The notes below the pieces were generated by a model, which worked only from the letters and a program-made list of their open reading frames with translations, ran no database searches and was not told the origin of the DNA. 64,000 nt of DNA, taken from assembly GCA_030824515.1 (NCBI GenBank), contig JAVBXN010000057.1, positions 82,105 to 146,104 of the forward strand, read 5' to 3'. The first letter of the stretch is position 1. Each line of letters starts with the position of its first letter. Positions 8,124 to 17,677 of the stretch are shown in pieces. The translations under genes and the position numbers were made by a program. Origin of the DNA: Pelobacter sp. GTDB taxonomy: Bacteria > Desulfobacterota > Desulfuromonadia > Geobacterales > Pseudopelobacteraceae.

Positions 8124-9968
8124 TTACCTGGATGAAGCTTTCTTCCCGAGCACAAGCTCCAGATTCTTACGGGCTTGCAAATGGTCAGGTTCAAGAGCCA
8201 GCACTTTGTTGAATTGCTCGATGGCATCATCCAGCCTGCCAAGTTCCGCAAGAGCTATTCCCAGGTTATTGCGAATATCCGGGGCGTTTGGGGTGACTTG
8301 CAACGCTCTTGAAAAATGCACCACGGCCTCATCAAACCGGCCGAGCCGGCCCAACGTCAAGCCGAGATTGTAATGTCCGGTCGCCGATTGTGGATCCAGG
8401 CTGACCGCCATGGTGAAATTTTCAACGGCCTGATCGAGCTTGTTATTGCGAGCCAGGACAATGCCCAGGTTGATGAGTGCAGCCGCCGAGCCCGGGGTTT
8501 GCCTTACCGACTCATGCGCCGAGGCGATTTCCGCATCGAGACGCTCCTGCTCCTGACGGGCAACACCCTGCCGGCTCCTCTGTTTTTCATACCATGGTGC
8601 AATTCTGGCGGCTTCATCAAAGTGACCGTGGGCCTGGTTGTATTGTCCACTTTTCACCGCCTCGCGGCCGAGAATGAAGTGGGCCAGATAGTTGCCGGAG
8701 GTAACGTCAAGCGCGTGGCTGAAAAGCGTGGTCGTGTTCCGCCAGAATGAGACCTGGCGCCATGTGACGACGGAAAGAACCGAGAAAACGACCGCCGCCA
8801 GTAGTGCCAGCACGGAACGCCGGTGCCACAATGCCGGGGACATGTCGCTGATCCACCAGACAGCCATGATGTAGATGCCAATCATGGGGATATAGGTGTA
8901 GCGGTCAGCCATGGACTGCAACCCCACCATTACAATGCCGATGACCGGAACCAGTGTTCCGAAATACCAGAGCCAGCCGACGATGAGCCAGGGGCGGCGA
9001 CGACGCTCCCGAACCACCATCAGAGAGACTGCAGCCAGCATCACGGCGGCAACAACGGGCTGCCAGAGCGGAATCGACTCCGGAAAAGGATAAAATACCG
9101 CCAGGTTGAACGGCCAGAGCATTTTACCAATATAGCCCAGGTAGGCAACAAGTGCGTTGGCAATACGGACAGACAGGGCCGTGGCATCCAGCGATGCCGT
9201 GGCATTATGCTGGGCCATGATCGTGACCGCGCACGAGGCGGCGGAAAGCAGCAAAAACGGGATCTTTTCCCGAAGCAGTTCTAAAAAGGAACTCTTCGAC
9301 GGCCCTGATGCCGAACCTAAACCGTCCGGCCCGCAATCCGCGGTGGTGCGCCGCAAAGGCCAATAGTCCAGAAGCAGGAGCACAAACGGCAGCGTTACCA
9401 GCATCGGCTTGGCCATCAGCCCGAGCGCAAATGTGAACAACGCCAGGAAATAACTTCTACGCTTCCGGTGTTCGGCGTAACCGGCATACAGATTAAGGGT
9501 GAGCATGAAAAAGAGGGCGCTTAAAACATCCTTCCTTTCGGCAATCCAGGCAACGGATTCCACGTGAAGGGGATGGATGGCAAACAATGCCGCTACCGAG
9601 GCGCTACGCAAAAATGCGCCGCTAATACGGCATAAGAGGTGGAATAATAGCAGGGTATTCGCCAGGTGCAGGGCAACACTCATTAAGTGGTGGCTGCCCG
9701 GGGCCATTCCGAAAAACTGTACATCCGCCATGTGGGACAGCCAGGTAAGCGGGTGCCAGTTGGATACATCAAAGGAGGCAAATGCCCAGATGATGTTATT
9801 GAAGGTTATGCCGGTACGGACGTGGGAATTGTCCAACAGATAGGCGTTATCGTCAAACTGGATGAAATCATGATTTACAACCTGCCCGTACACCGCCAAA
9901 ATGGCGATAATGAGCAGTACCGCTACAAACAGCTCTCTTGAAAATCTATGAAAGAATCGTTGCTGCAC
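8124..9968 (-). CDS. TMTC-like membrane glycosyltransferase with C-terminal TPR repeats
   Basis: The first roughly 440 residues contain about ten hydrophobic helices and motifs of the GT-C/TMTC class: an acidic FDDNAYL loop after the first helix (near residue 38) and HPLHVESVAWIAERKDV near 131-147. Such enzymes use a polyprenyl-linked sugar. The C-terminal 170 residues are TPR units with recurring phrases such as ALINLGIVLARNNKLDQAV, HYNLGLTLGRLGRFDEAV and NNLGIALAELGRLDDAI. The gene lies between nuoE and nuoF but is separated from nuoE by a 666-bp gap, so it interrupts the nuo genes. The acceptor molecule, possibly an exported protein, is unknown. Confidence 0.8.
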   Translation of the reverse strand: MQQRFFHRFSRELFVAVLLIIAILAVYGQVVNHDFIQFDDNAYLLDNSHVRTGITFNNIIWAFASFDVSNWHPLTWLSHMADVQFFGMAPGSHHLMSVALHLANTLLLFHLLCRISGAFLRSASVAALFAIHPLHVESVAWIAERKDVLSALFFMLTLNLYAGYAEHRKRRSYFLALFTFALGLMAKPMLVTLPFVLLLLDYWPLRRTTADCGPDGLGSASGPSKSSFLELLREKIPFLLLSAASCAVTIMAQHNATASLDATALSVRIANALVAYLGYIGKMLWPFNLAVFYPFPESIPLWQPVVAAVMLAAVSLMVVRERRRRPWLIVGWLWYFGTLVPVIGIVMVGLQSMADRYTYIPMIGIYIMAVWWISDMSPALWHRRSVLALLAAVVFSVLSVVTWRQVSFWRNTTTLFSHALDVTSGNYLAHFILGREAVKSGQYNQAHGHFDEAARIAPWYEKQRSRQGVARQEQERLDAEIASAHESVRQTPGSAAALINLGIVLARNNKLDQAVENFTMAVSLDPQSATGHYNLGLTLGRLGRFDEAVVHFSRALQVTPNAPDIRNNLGIALAELGRLDDAIEQFNKVLALEPDHLQARKNLELVLGKKASSR

Positions 9969-10634
9969 TAATCATATCCTTTTCGTGTTCAGGCCGGATC
10001 GGACAACAGAGAACCCGACTGGTACCAGACAAAATACGGAGTAGGTGCCAATCGGGTTCATGCAACATTTACCACAAACCATATGAATGTGGCATTTGAT
10101 TTTTCTGTCAATAGTTAATTCATGATGGGAACAAAACTTTTATCATAACAATTCAATAATCTGACTGTGCCAGACACGATCCTAAAACTACTGATATAGC
10201 CAGAAAGCCTGCTCCCAAACATATCAACATTCGACTTACATCGACATTATAATGTAATATCAGGATGTTAGGAAATGTGTAAAAAAACCTGCACCCCCTC
10301 GCGGTGGAGCCTAGGTTGTGTTTAAAGGAGGCGGAGGAGACATTGTTGATTTTGAGGGGATGTTGCATTAATCGACATGTTGAGAAGCCAGTATTTTTGC
10401 CATCTCTTCCGAGGATTAAACCAGGATTTTTTGTAATCCTTTTAGTCTAGCTTGGACTCCCGCAACAATCTGCGACACCATCGCCGTCACCTGGTCGAAA
10501 TCGACTCCGCCCTGAAGCGATAGACCGCCACTGCCGCCGAGTCGCGCTCACCCAGGCGGCGCAGCGCCTCGCGGAAGGCCCAGTTGGCGGTGCGCGCCTC
10601 GCCCGTCACAAAGGCCACGCCGCATGAAAGCGGT
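9969..10634. other. Long intergenic region with a possible decayed gene
   Basis: About 666 bases without a convincing gene. The part 10050-10440 is AT-rich compared with its surroundings and includes an inverted repeat AGGATT/AATCCT at about 10422-10439. The part 10440-10634 returns to high GC and, on the minus strand directly after nuoE, reads like coding sequence (AFVTGEARTANWAF, EALRRLGERDSAAVAVYRF) until a TGA at 10487-10489, with a +1 frame that continues GGVDFDQVTAMVSQIVAG. I interpret it as a frameshifted gene remnant of unknown identity. An AGGAGGCGGAGGAG purine tract near 10326 resembles a ribosome site but only a 34-codon TTG frame follows. Confidence 0.4.
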
Positions 10635-11111
10635 TCAGCGGAGGGTATTGCGAAGTTCGGCCAGCAGGGCCGGGACGCTTTCGGGCGAAACCGGACCTAA
10701 CTGGCGCTCGCCGGACATCACCGCCGGGGCGTTGCCGCAGTTGCCCAGGCAGCAGCAGGGGAGCAGGGTGAAGACGCCGTCGGCGGTGGTGCCGCCGACC
10801 TCGATCCCCAAAAGCTGTTCGAACTGTTGCAGCAGGCTTTCGCCCCCCAGGCTCCAGCAGGAGATCGAATCGCAGACGTGGATCACGTGCCGACCCACCG
10901 GACGGCGGTAGATCATCTCGTAAAAGGTGGCCAGCTCCTCGACCTGCAGCGGCGACAACTCCAGCAGTTCGGCCGCTTCCACTACCGCCTCGTCGCTCAG
11001 CCAGCCGTAGTGGCGCTGCAGCTCCTTCATAACGTCCACTGCGGCTTCACGATTGGTGACGGCCCGGGTGATGCGCTGTTGCAGTTCCTGTTTCAGGGAA
11101 ATGGGGATCAT
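10635..11111 (-). CDS. nuoE: NADH-quinone oxidoreductase subunit E (NuoE)
   Basis: This 158-residue protein has the thioredoxin-like [2Fe-2S] domain of NuoE. The four ligands are Cys80, Cys85, Cys121 and Cys125, in the contexts VCDSISCW and CCLGNCGNAP. The helical N-terminal half (HYGWLSDEAV, LEELATFYEMI) is also typical. It would pair with NuoF as the NADH-oxidising unit. The gene points toward nuoF and nuoG, but the TMTC-like gene and a 666-bp gap lie between. It begins 43 bases downstream of hemW. Confidence 0.93.
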   Translation of the reverse strand: MIPISLKQELQQRITRAVTNREAAVDVMKELQRHYGWLSDEAVVEAAELLELSPLQVEELATFYEMIYRRPVGRHVIHVCDSISCWSLGGESLLQQFEQLLGIEVGGTTADGVFTLLPCCCLGNCGNAPAVMSGERQLGPVSPESVPALLAELRNTLR

Positions 11112-11154
11112 GGGGCGGTATTATAGTTGCTTTGGACAGCGTGGCAAGCGGAAA

Positions 11155-12300
11155 TCACGGCAAAAAACGGGCAAAAACCTGGTTGGAAAGCAGCAGGCCC
11201 CGCCGGGTCAGGCGCAGCGCACCCTGTTCCTGTTGCAACAGGCCGATCCGCAGCAGCTCATTGATCACGGAGCCATAAACGGACCGCAGCGGAGAACCGA
11301 ATTCACGTTCGAAATCTTCAGCCAGGACACCGTCTGCCAGCCGCAGGCCCAGGAACATGAATTCGGCCAGCGCATCTTCCAATGTCAGGAGATGCTGATC
11401 GCGGCGCGGCAGGCGGCCGGACGCCAGCTCCCGGCCGTATTCTTCCAGCGTGTCGTGGTTGCTGAAGCGATAACCATGCTCCCGGCGCAGCAGGGAGTGG
11501 GCCGCCACCCCCAGCCCCAGATAGCCGTCCCGGCGCCAGTAGCCGCTGTTATGCCTGGAACGGTAGCCGGTCCGGGCGTAGTTGGCGATTTCATAATGCT
11601 CGAATCCGGCCTCTACCAGCGCTTTATCGGCGGTTTCGAACATTTCAGCCGAGCGGTCCTGATCCGGGATTTCGGGGCTCTCCTCCGGGTAGCGCAGCGC
11701 AAAGGGAGTACCATCCTCCACCGTCAGGCCGTAAACCGAGACATGCTCCGGCGACAGGGCCAGCGCCTGGCGCAGATCCTCCCGCCACCCCGCAAGGGTC
11801 TGCCCCGGCAGCCCATGAATCAGGTCGAGGCCGATATTGCCGAATCCGGCCAGGCGGGCTTCGCGGAAAGCATGGCGAGCCTGGGCGGCATCATGCACGC
11901 GCCCCAGTCGGCGCAGCAGAACATCGTCAAAGCTCTGCACTCCCAGCGATAGCCGGTTGACACCGGCCGCCCTGAAGTCTTGCAGCCGTTCGCGGTCGAT
12001 TGTGCCGGGATTGGCCTCCAGCGTGATCTCGGCCTGCGGCGACAACGAAAACATCTCCGCAGCCAGGTCGATGATTCGTGACACCTGACGGGACTGCATC
12101 AGGGATGGCGTGCCGCCGCCGAAATATATCGAGTCCAGCGGCGGCCCGGATTCGTGGTCCGCGGCTGCCAGCCGCATCTCCTGCAAAAGCAGTTCGTGGT
12201 AGCTTTCGATTTCGCCGGGCCATGGCTTGGCGGAAACAAAGGCGCAGTAGCCGCACTTCTCAAGACAGAAGGGTATGTGGATGTATAGCCGGTTAAACAT
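11155..12300 (-). CDS. hemW: Radical SAM heme chaperone HemW
   Basis: The radical-SAM cluster motif CLEKCGYC gives Cys12, Cys16 and Cys19, and the SAM-binding GGGTPS follows at about residues 60-65. The 381-residue length and the start MFNRLYIHIPFC match HemW rather than the longer coproporphyrinogen dehydrogenase HemN. HemW binds heme and hands it to respiratory enzymes, although many genomes annotate it as HemN. It is divergent from the OB-fold protein gene (90 bases apart) and followed by nuoE in the same direction. Confidence 0.9.
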   Translation of the reverse strand: MFNRLYIHIPFCLEKCGYCAFVSAKPWPGEIESYHELLLQEMRLAAADHESGPPLDSIYFGGGTPSLMQSRQVSRIIDLAAEMFSLSPQAEITLEANPGTIDRERLQDFRAAGVNRLSLGVQSFDDVLLRRLGRVHDAAQARHAFREARLAGFGNIGLDLIHGLPGQTLAGWREDLRQALALSPEHVSVYGLTVEDGTPFALRYPEESPEIPDQDRSAEMFETADKALVEAGFEHYEIANYARTGYRSRHNSGYWRRDGYLGLGVAAHSLLRREHGYRFSNHDTLEEYGRELASGRLPRRDQHLLTLEDALAEFMFLGLRLADGVLAEDFEREFGSPLRSVYGSVINELLRIGLLQQEQGALRLTRRGLLLSNQVFARFLP

Positions 12301-12389
12301 GTGCCGATCCCGTATTTTTTAGTGCCGAGCTTAATGTTGTTATGATAGTATTAGAAACCGAAGCTGGTAAATTAAAAAAAGGGGATTCC

Positions 12390-13151
12390 ATGAAAAAGAA
12401 ACTCATATTGTCACTCACCTGTCTTGCAGCACTATCAGCGTCAGCCGTACTGGCCATGCCGGATAAGGCGGCCAAGCCCGCTGCCGCCAACGCAGCCCAA
12501 CCGGCTGAAGTGCTCTCCGGCAAGGTTCTCGAAACCATGAACAGCGGCGGCTACACATATGTCAACCTGCAGAAGAAAAACGGCGAAAAAGTTTGGGTCG
12601 CGGCCCCGGAAACCAGCGTCAAGGCCGGCACGCAGGTCAGCTTCAAGGGCGGCATGGAAATGGTCAACTTTGAAAGCAAGAGTCTTAAGCGCAAGTTCGA
12701 CAAGATAGTCTTTGCCGATGGCCTGGCCTCCGGCGCCACAGCCGCTCCGGCAGCAAAGTCTGCAGGCCAGAATGACACCGCCGGCTCTCCCGGCAGCAAG
12801 GGCGCCGCAGCCGAAAAGGACACCAAGATCTCGGTGCCCAAGGCCACCGGCCCCAACGCAACTACGGTGCAGGGAGCTTTTACCAACAGCGCCAAACTGA
12901 ACAAGAAAAAAGTGGTCATCCGCGGCAAGGTCGTCAAGGTGTCGGCACGGATCATGGACAGAAACTGGGTTCACATCCAGGATGGGACCGGCTCGCAGGC
13001 CAAAGGCAACCATAACCTGGTCTTCACATCCAAAGAGATGGTCAATGTCGGCGACATCGTCACGGCAAGCGGAATCCTGGCCAAGGACAAGGATTTCGGC
13101 GGCGGCTACAAGTACTCAGCCATCGTCGAGGATTCCACCTTCAAGAAATAA
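12390..13151 (+). CDS. Periplasmic protein with two OB-fold domains
   Basis: A signal peptide (MKKKLILSLTCLAALSA, cleavage near AVLA at residue 22) is followed by an Ala-rich segment, a first OB-like domain (VLSGKVLETMNSGGYTYVNL ... GEKVWVAAP, about 34-105), a low-complexity Ala/Gly/Lys linker (about 110-150) and a second OB-like domain (VVIRGKVVKVSARIMDRNW to the end). Length is 253 residues. The ATG at 12390 is chosen as it begins the signal peptide and has an AAGGGG sequence eight bases before it. Proteins of this layout are often labelled as nucleic-acid-binding OB proteins, but an exported form more likely binds another ligand; function is not known. Confidence 0.75.
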   Translation: MKKKLILSLTCLAALSASAVLAMPDKAAKPAAANAAQPAEVLSGKVLETMNSGGYTYVNLQKKNGEKVWVAAPETSVKAGTQVSFKGGMEMVNFESKSLKRKFDKIVFADGLASGATAAPAAKSAGQNDTAGSPGSKGAAAEKDTKISVPKATGPNATTVQGAFTNSAKLNKKKVVIRGKVVKVSARIMDRNWVHIQDGTGSQAKGNHNLVFTSKEMVNVGDIVTASGILAKDKDFGGGYKYSAIVEDSTFKK

Positions 13152-13179
13152 GCGGCAAATCCGGACCTGATCCATCAAG

Positions 13180-13213
13180 GGCCTCTCCTGAAAAAGGGGA
13201 GGCCTTTTCTTTA
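13180..13213 (+). terminator. Rho-independent terminator after the OB-fold gene
   Basis: GGCCTC at 13180-13186 pairs with GAGGCC at 13199-13204 around a small loop, and a T-rich tract TTTTCTTT follows. It lies 29 bases after the stop codon. Confidence 0.75.
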
Positions 13214-13254
13214 CCCGATCTTGAAAGCAGGGCCGCATCCTGCTACAGTGCGGC

Positions 13255-14337
13255 ATGACCAACCCGGTACAGGAACACTATCAAAAATATCCCTATCCCC
13301 GCTATCCGCTGCTGGCGTCAGTTCCGCGCCAGGACACATACGCGCTCAACCTTAAAGCCCTCTGGACCCGCTTCAACAGATGCCTGCCGCGCGAAGACGC
13401 CCGCATCCTGATCGCGGGCTGCGGCGCTTTCTCCCCCTACCCGTTTGCCGTGGCAAACCCCGGCGCCGCCATTACCGCGCTGGACATCTCGGAACGCAGC
13501 CTGAGCAGGGCCCGCCTGCACTGCCTGCTGCACGGCCGGATGAATGTGGACTACCGCTGCGGCGACATCCTGGACAGCAAGTCGATCCAGGGAGAGTACG
13601 CACTGATCGACTCCTACGGCGTGCTTCACCACCTGGACGACCCGGCCGCCGGTTTGAGAACCCTGGAAAAACATCTGATGCCGGGCGGCATCATCCGGAT
13701 CATGCTCTACAGCCGTTACGCCCGCCGGGAAGAGGAATCGATCCGTCGCGCGCTGCGTCTGCTTGACATCACAACTCCCGCCGCGGCCCGCAAACTGCTG
13801 GACAGAGCCCGCCCCGGTTCGCGTCTGGCCCGTTTCCTGAGTGTTGCCGATGAAACCGGCACCGATTCCGGCCTGGCGGACGCCCTGCTGCACCCCTGCG
13901 TGCGAACCTATCGCATCGACGAACTGCTGGAACTGGTGGCCCGGACCGGGCTGCGGCCGCTGCTTTTCGCGCATGCCGGCGCAAGGGAAGATGTTGCCGA
14001 AGAAATCGAGCGCCTGCGGCTGCTGGAAAAGGAACGCCACTCACCGGGCAATTTCGTACTCTACCTGGGAACTGCGGCCGGAAACACACCCAAAACGGGC
14101 CGGGACAGCCTGATCTTGCTGAATCCCTGCCTGAAGTGTGTAATCAGACGTTTCACACCCGGCAAGATCCGGATTCCGGCCCGCATCGGGCAGGAAAATC
14201 CGCCGCTAGGTCGGTCGGAACGCGGCTTTCTGGGCAGGTTTGCAGAACCGGTTTACCGCGGCACCCTGGACAGGGAGTCGGCTGAAGAGGTGGAGGAATA
14301 CAAAAGGTTGCTGTTTCTGCTGGAATACAGCAAGTGA
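13255..14337 (+). CDS. SAM-dependent methyltransferase
   Basis: A class I methyltransferase fold is shown by motif I ILIAGCGAFSPYPF (about 51-64), the acidic end of strand 2 ITALDISERSL (about 74-84), a CGDILD segment and the DSYGVLHHLDDP motif near 120-131, which is common to ubiE/small-molecule methyltransferases. The C-terminal 110 residues are less typical and contain an NPCLKC stretch. Length is 360 residues. It ends one base before the lptD stop on the other strand (convergent genes). The acceptor is unknown. Confidence 0.8.
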   Translation: MTNPVQEHYQKYPYPRYPLLASVPRQDTYALNLKALWTRFNRCLPREDARILIAGCGAFSPYPFAVANPGAAITALDISERSLSRARLHCLLHGRMNVDYRCGDILDSKSIQGEYALIDSYGVLHHLDDPAAGLRTLEKHLMPGGIIRIMLYSRYARREEESIRRALRLLDITTPAAARKLLDRARPGSRLARFLSVADETGTDSGLADALLHPCVRTYRIDELLELVARTGLRPLLFAHAGAREDVAEEIERLRLLEKERHSPGNFVLYLGTAAGNTPKTGRDSLILLNPCLKCVIRRFTPGKIRIPARIGQENPPLGRSERGFLGRFAEPVYRGTLDRESAEEVEEYKRLLFLLEYSK

Positions 14338-14338
14338 A

Positions 14339-16390
14339 TTATTTTCCGCTCAGTCCGGCCAGGTTGAAATTGAACGTATAGGAATAATTGCCGGGTCGCT
14401 GGTGGATTGCCGATGTGACACTCCAGCATTTGTGGCGGTACTCGACCGAATAGACCGATTCCAGGAAATCGCTCCGGTCAAATGAATACCGGGCCAGGTA
14501 TGACAGGTAGAAAGGCTTCAGGTACCTGGTCGCCAGACGTCCCTCCAGGTATTCGACCTGGTCGCGGGCCATCTGGTATCCGGCGCCGATCGAATTACCC
14601 TGCCGGTCATCCACGTCCAGCCCCACCGCGGCGGCCGTCAGGCGGTTGTCACGGAAATTGTAGCGGCTGTCAAAGGTCAGGCGCATGTTCCTGTTCAACC
14701 AGGTATCGCTCTCCAGGACCAGGTCGCTCCAGTAGTGCTGGTTATCCGCCAACGTCAACAGATCCCGCCTCTGCCCTTCGATATTGTAGTCGAGCATCAG
14801 CCTGATTCTTGATATTTCCCGGTATTCGCTGGTCTCGCCGTAGGCAAACTTGCCGGTGATCACGTTTGTGACGGAAAAACCGAGCGTATTCTTCCAGAGC
14901 AGGCGATCCGCATAATCATAGAAGGGAAGGCGTTGCTGGGCGCGTTCCGGAATATAACCGTAGCTGACCTCCGGAACAATCTCGTGCCTGACTTTCTTGA
15001 GGTTGGCGGACTGGACATCGAAGCCGCGGGAGAGCGAAGTCGAGACCCGCACACCCACCTCCGGCGCCAGTTCGCCGGCGCTGCTCTTGACTTCGCTGTC
15101 TGCGGCCCGTTTGTCGGTGGTGTAGCCCCTGACATGCGCCCCGGCAAAGGCCGATACCTGGAGGTAGCCGTTCAGTGTCGTCAGATATGTAACCCTGGGA
15201 AACAGCTGCAGACGCTGCCCGCTGGGTGCGGCTTCGCGGTACAGGTTGGCAATGCCGGCATCGATGTCGAAATAGAGCGGCGTCTTGAAAATCGACTGGC
15301 GCACACCGGCCAGTTCCACCGCCGGCAGGGTTTGCACCGTAGCCCGGTTATCGGTTGCATACAGATCTTCGCTGTAATGGAGATAGGATGTCAGCGCATA
15401 GTGCTGCCAGGCCTTCAACACATTTATGGTGGTATCGGTGGACTGGCGGTTGTAATCTCCGCTCTTCTCGCCGAAATCCCCCAGGAAACTCCGGTCCCCG
15501 GTAAGATTGACATCCATTCTCAGGTTTGCATCCGGTGAGAAGATCTCCTTGTGGCTCTGTCCGATCTGCCAGCGCCAGCGATCCTTGAGAGCGTCGTAAA
15601 TCTGATAGCCTCCCAAATGCCCCTCACTGCCCCTGGTGCGGATATAGCGATAGTCAAGCCCGGTTCCCACGCCCCTTTTGGAGAGCAGATCCAGATCGAA
15701 CAGCAGATCCTGGCTGGGCGAGATGACCCAGTAGGCGGGTATGTCGAGCTGCGCTCCACGGGCATTGGAGTAGCCCATCTTTGGAAAGAGCAGGCCGGAC
15801 TTCTTTTCGCGGACCACCGGAAACGCGATCCAGGGCAGGTACATCACCGGAACATCCTTGATGTAGAAGACGATGTTACGGCCGGTGGCGTAACCCAGCA
15901 CATTCACCTTGAGCTTGTCCGCCCCGAACTTCCAGCTCGGATCGGGCAGATCGCAGGTGGTGAGTTCGGTGGAGCTGACCTGAAATTCGGTTTCGTTCTC
16001 GCGAATGATCTTTTCACCGGTAAAGGAGAGATTTGATTCCGGTATCGTCAGGGTGGCCTGATCCATCTCGGCCCGGCCGCTCTCCAGGTTGAGCGACAGC
16101 GACTGCCCCTTGAGCACGTCATTGCCCTTTGAAACTGTAATATTGCCGACAGCCAGCAGAATATGGGAATTGCTGTCGTAGGTAGCCTGGTCAGCAACCA
16201 GGTTCAGTCCCTGCCAGGTAACCACCACGTTGCCCCTGGCGCTGAAGAGCCCGTCCGACTGGCCGTGGTCCATGGAATCAGCCTTGATATGGATGTTCTC
16301 ATCGGGAAAAGGCGATTCGGCCCCATCTGCAACCGGTACGCAGGGGACATGAGCAAGTATCAGCAGCAGTAGTATCAATATCGTTTTCAT
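14339..16390 (-). CDS. lptD: LPS-assembly outer-membrane protein LptD
   Basis: LptD forms the outer-membrane barrel that delivers lipopolysaccharide to the cell surface. A signal peptide (MKTILILLLLILAHVP, cleavage near DGAES) precedes an LptA/OstA-like beta-jellyroll (about 35-160, including FSARGNVVVTWQG and LLAVGNITVSKG) and a long barrel domain with the conserved MYLPWIAFPV near the start. ATG 16390 begins the signal peptide; longer upstream frames run into folC. The protein has 683 residues and only a few cysteines rather than the four that form disulfides in E. coli. The gene begins nine bases after the folC stop and is last in trpA-accD-folC-lptD. Confidence 0.9.
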   Translation of the reverse strand: MKTILILLLLILAHVPCVPVADGAESPFPDENIHIKADSMDHGQSDGLFSARGNVVVTWQGLNLVADQATYDSNSHILLAVGNITVSKGNDVLKGQSLSLNLESGRAEMDQATLTIPESNLSFTGEKIIRENETEFQVSSTELTTCDLPDPSWKFGADKLKVNVLGYATGRNIVFYIKDVPVMYLPWIAFPVVREKKSGLLFPKMGYSNARGAQLDIPAYWVISPSQDLLFDLDLLSKRGVGTGLDYRYIRTRGSEGHLGGYQIYDALKDRWRWQIGQSHKEIFSPDANLRMDVNLTGDRSFLGDFGEKSGDYNRQSTDTTINVLKAWQHYALTSYLHYSEDLYATDNRATVQTLPAVELAGVRQSIFKTPLYFDIDAGIANLYREAAPSGQRLQLFPRVTYLTTLNGYLQVSAFAGAHVRGYTTDKRAADSEVKSSAGELAPEVGVRVSTSLSRGFDVQSANLKKVRHEIVPEVSYGYIPERAQQRLPFYDYADRLLWKNTLGFSVTNVITGKFAYGETSEYREISRIRLMLDYNIEGQRRDLLTLADNQHYWSDLVLESDTWLNRNMRLTFDSRYNFRDNRLTAAAVGLDVDDRQGNSIGAGYQMARDQVEYLEGRLATRYLKPFYLSYLARYSFDRSDFLESVYSVEYRHKCWSVTSAIHQRPGNYSYTFNFNLAGLSGK

Positions 16391-16398
16391 GTCGGGAA

Positions 16399-17676
16399 TC
16401 AGCCTCGGATACCGCTGTAGTCTACATTTTCGAGCCAGGCCTTGGCCTCGCCCACAACAAAGAGCGAGCCGCACACCAGAATCAGGTCTCCGGCCATGGC
16501 CTCGCTTCGGGCGGCGCAGATACCGTCGCTTACCGTGCCGCAAGGTCGCGATACGAGTCCCATCTCCGTAAAAAGCCGGGACAGCTCAGCATCGTTCATC
16601 GCCCGCTCCACCCTGGGGGTCACGGTATAAACCCGGTCAACCAGCGTAGTCAGCGGGGCATAGATCTGTTCCACATCCTTGTCGGCGCAAACTCCGCTGA
16701 CAAGCAGTATGCGTTTGCGCGGAAAACCGGAAAGGGCCTCGGCCAGCGCCAGCGAGCCGGCCGGATTGTGGGCGCCGTCAAGCAGCAGCGGCGGATTGCC
16801 CGGAATCAACTCCATTCTGCCAGGCCAATGAGCTCCGTCAATGCCCTGTCCGATGGCTGAAGCAGAAATTGTTGTTCCCGCTGAATCCAACAGTTCGGCG
16901 GCGGCCATCGCCAGCGCAGCGTTTCCGCCTTGGTAGCGCCCCGGTATGCCGGGTACAAGTCCCGCCAGCTTCATGTGGATGCCTGAATAATCAAGGCTGC
17001 CGTCCGCACTCCATGACGCCGAGAAGTCTTCGCCGCAGATCCGCAGATCATTTCCGCCATGAAAACATCGGCTCTGAACCGCGGAGAGCACTGACCTTTC
17101 CTGCCCGGCGCAGACCACGGCCGTGCCGGCTTCAATGATACCGGCCTTTTCCGTCGCGATCTCCGCCAGGGTTGACCCCAGGTAATCGGAGTGATCCAGG
17201 GCGATCGGAGTGATGATGGTCAGCTCTCCGGCAATGGCGGCGGTGGCATCGGAGCGCCCCCCCATGCCGGCCTCGATCACCGCCAGTTCGACTTTCTCCT
17301 TGCTGAATATGAAGGCGGCCAGGGCCGTGGTGATTTCAAAAAAGGTTGCTTCTTCCGGCGCGGCGGCCAGAACGGTTTCCAGACAATCGCACAGGCTGTC
17401 GGCCGGATATTCGGCGCCGTTTATTCTGAAACGTTCACTGAATCGAACCAGGTGGGGAGAACTGAACTGGGCGGTGCGGTAGCCGGCCCGGGTCAGTATC
17501 GAAGAGAGGAAAGCCGCTGTGGAGCCCTTGCCGTTTGTACCGACAACGTGCATGCTACGGAAGTCATTCTCCGGGTGGCCAAGACGTGCCAAAAGGACAC
17601 GTACCCTGTCGACGCCCGGTTTGATACCGAAGCGCCGACGGGAATACAGTTTCTCCAGCACATCCGCCAGGGACAT
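16399..17676 (-). CDS. folC: Dihydrofolate/folylpolyglutamate synthase FolC
   Basis: FolC ligates glutamate to dihydropteroate and to tetrahydrofolate. The P-loop GTNGKGS is at residues 46-52, with SSPHLVRFSERFRING after it and the ALDHSDYLG metal-binding region in the middle; a DGAHNP motif is in the C-terminal half. Length is 425 residues, normal for the bifunctional enzyme. Start follows the accD stop by one base, indicating tight coupling. Confidence 0.95.
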   Translation of the reverse strand: MSLADVLEKLYSRRRFGIKPGVDRVRVLLARLGHPENDFRSMHVVGTNGKGSTAAFLSSILTRAGYRTAQFSSPHLVRFSERFRINGAEYPADSLCDCLETVLAAAPEEATFFEITTALAAFIFSKEKVELAVIEAGMGGRSDATAAIAGELTIITPIALDHSDYLGSTLAEIATEKAGIIEAGTAVVCAGQERSVLSAVQSRCFHGGNDLRICGEDFSASWSADGSLDYSGIHMKLAGLVPGIPGRYQGGNAALAMAAAELLDSAGTTISASAIGQGIDGAHWPGRMELIPGNPPLLLDGAHNPAGSLALAEALSGFPRKRILLVSGVCADKDVEQIYAPLTTLVDRVYTVTPRVERAMNDAELSRLFTEMGLVSRPCGTVSDGICAARSEAMAGDLILVCGSLFVVGEAKAWLENVDYSGIRG

Positions 17677-17677
17677 C

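Noticed and set aside
6483..8135. 550-codon open frame antisense to nuoF
   Set aside because: It covers nuoF and upstream sequence on the opposite strand, with no domain; nuoF is clearly the real gene.
10153..10368. 71-codon frame in the gap before nuoE
   Set aside because: No ribosome site, odd composition and no family; kept only as part of the intergenic description.
3765..11111. A full respiratory complex I operon
   Set aside because: Only subunits E, F and G are present; no NuoA-D or NuoH-N gene is in the window.
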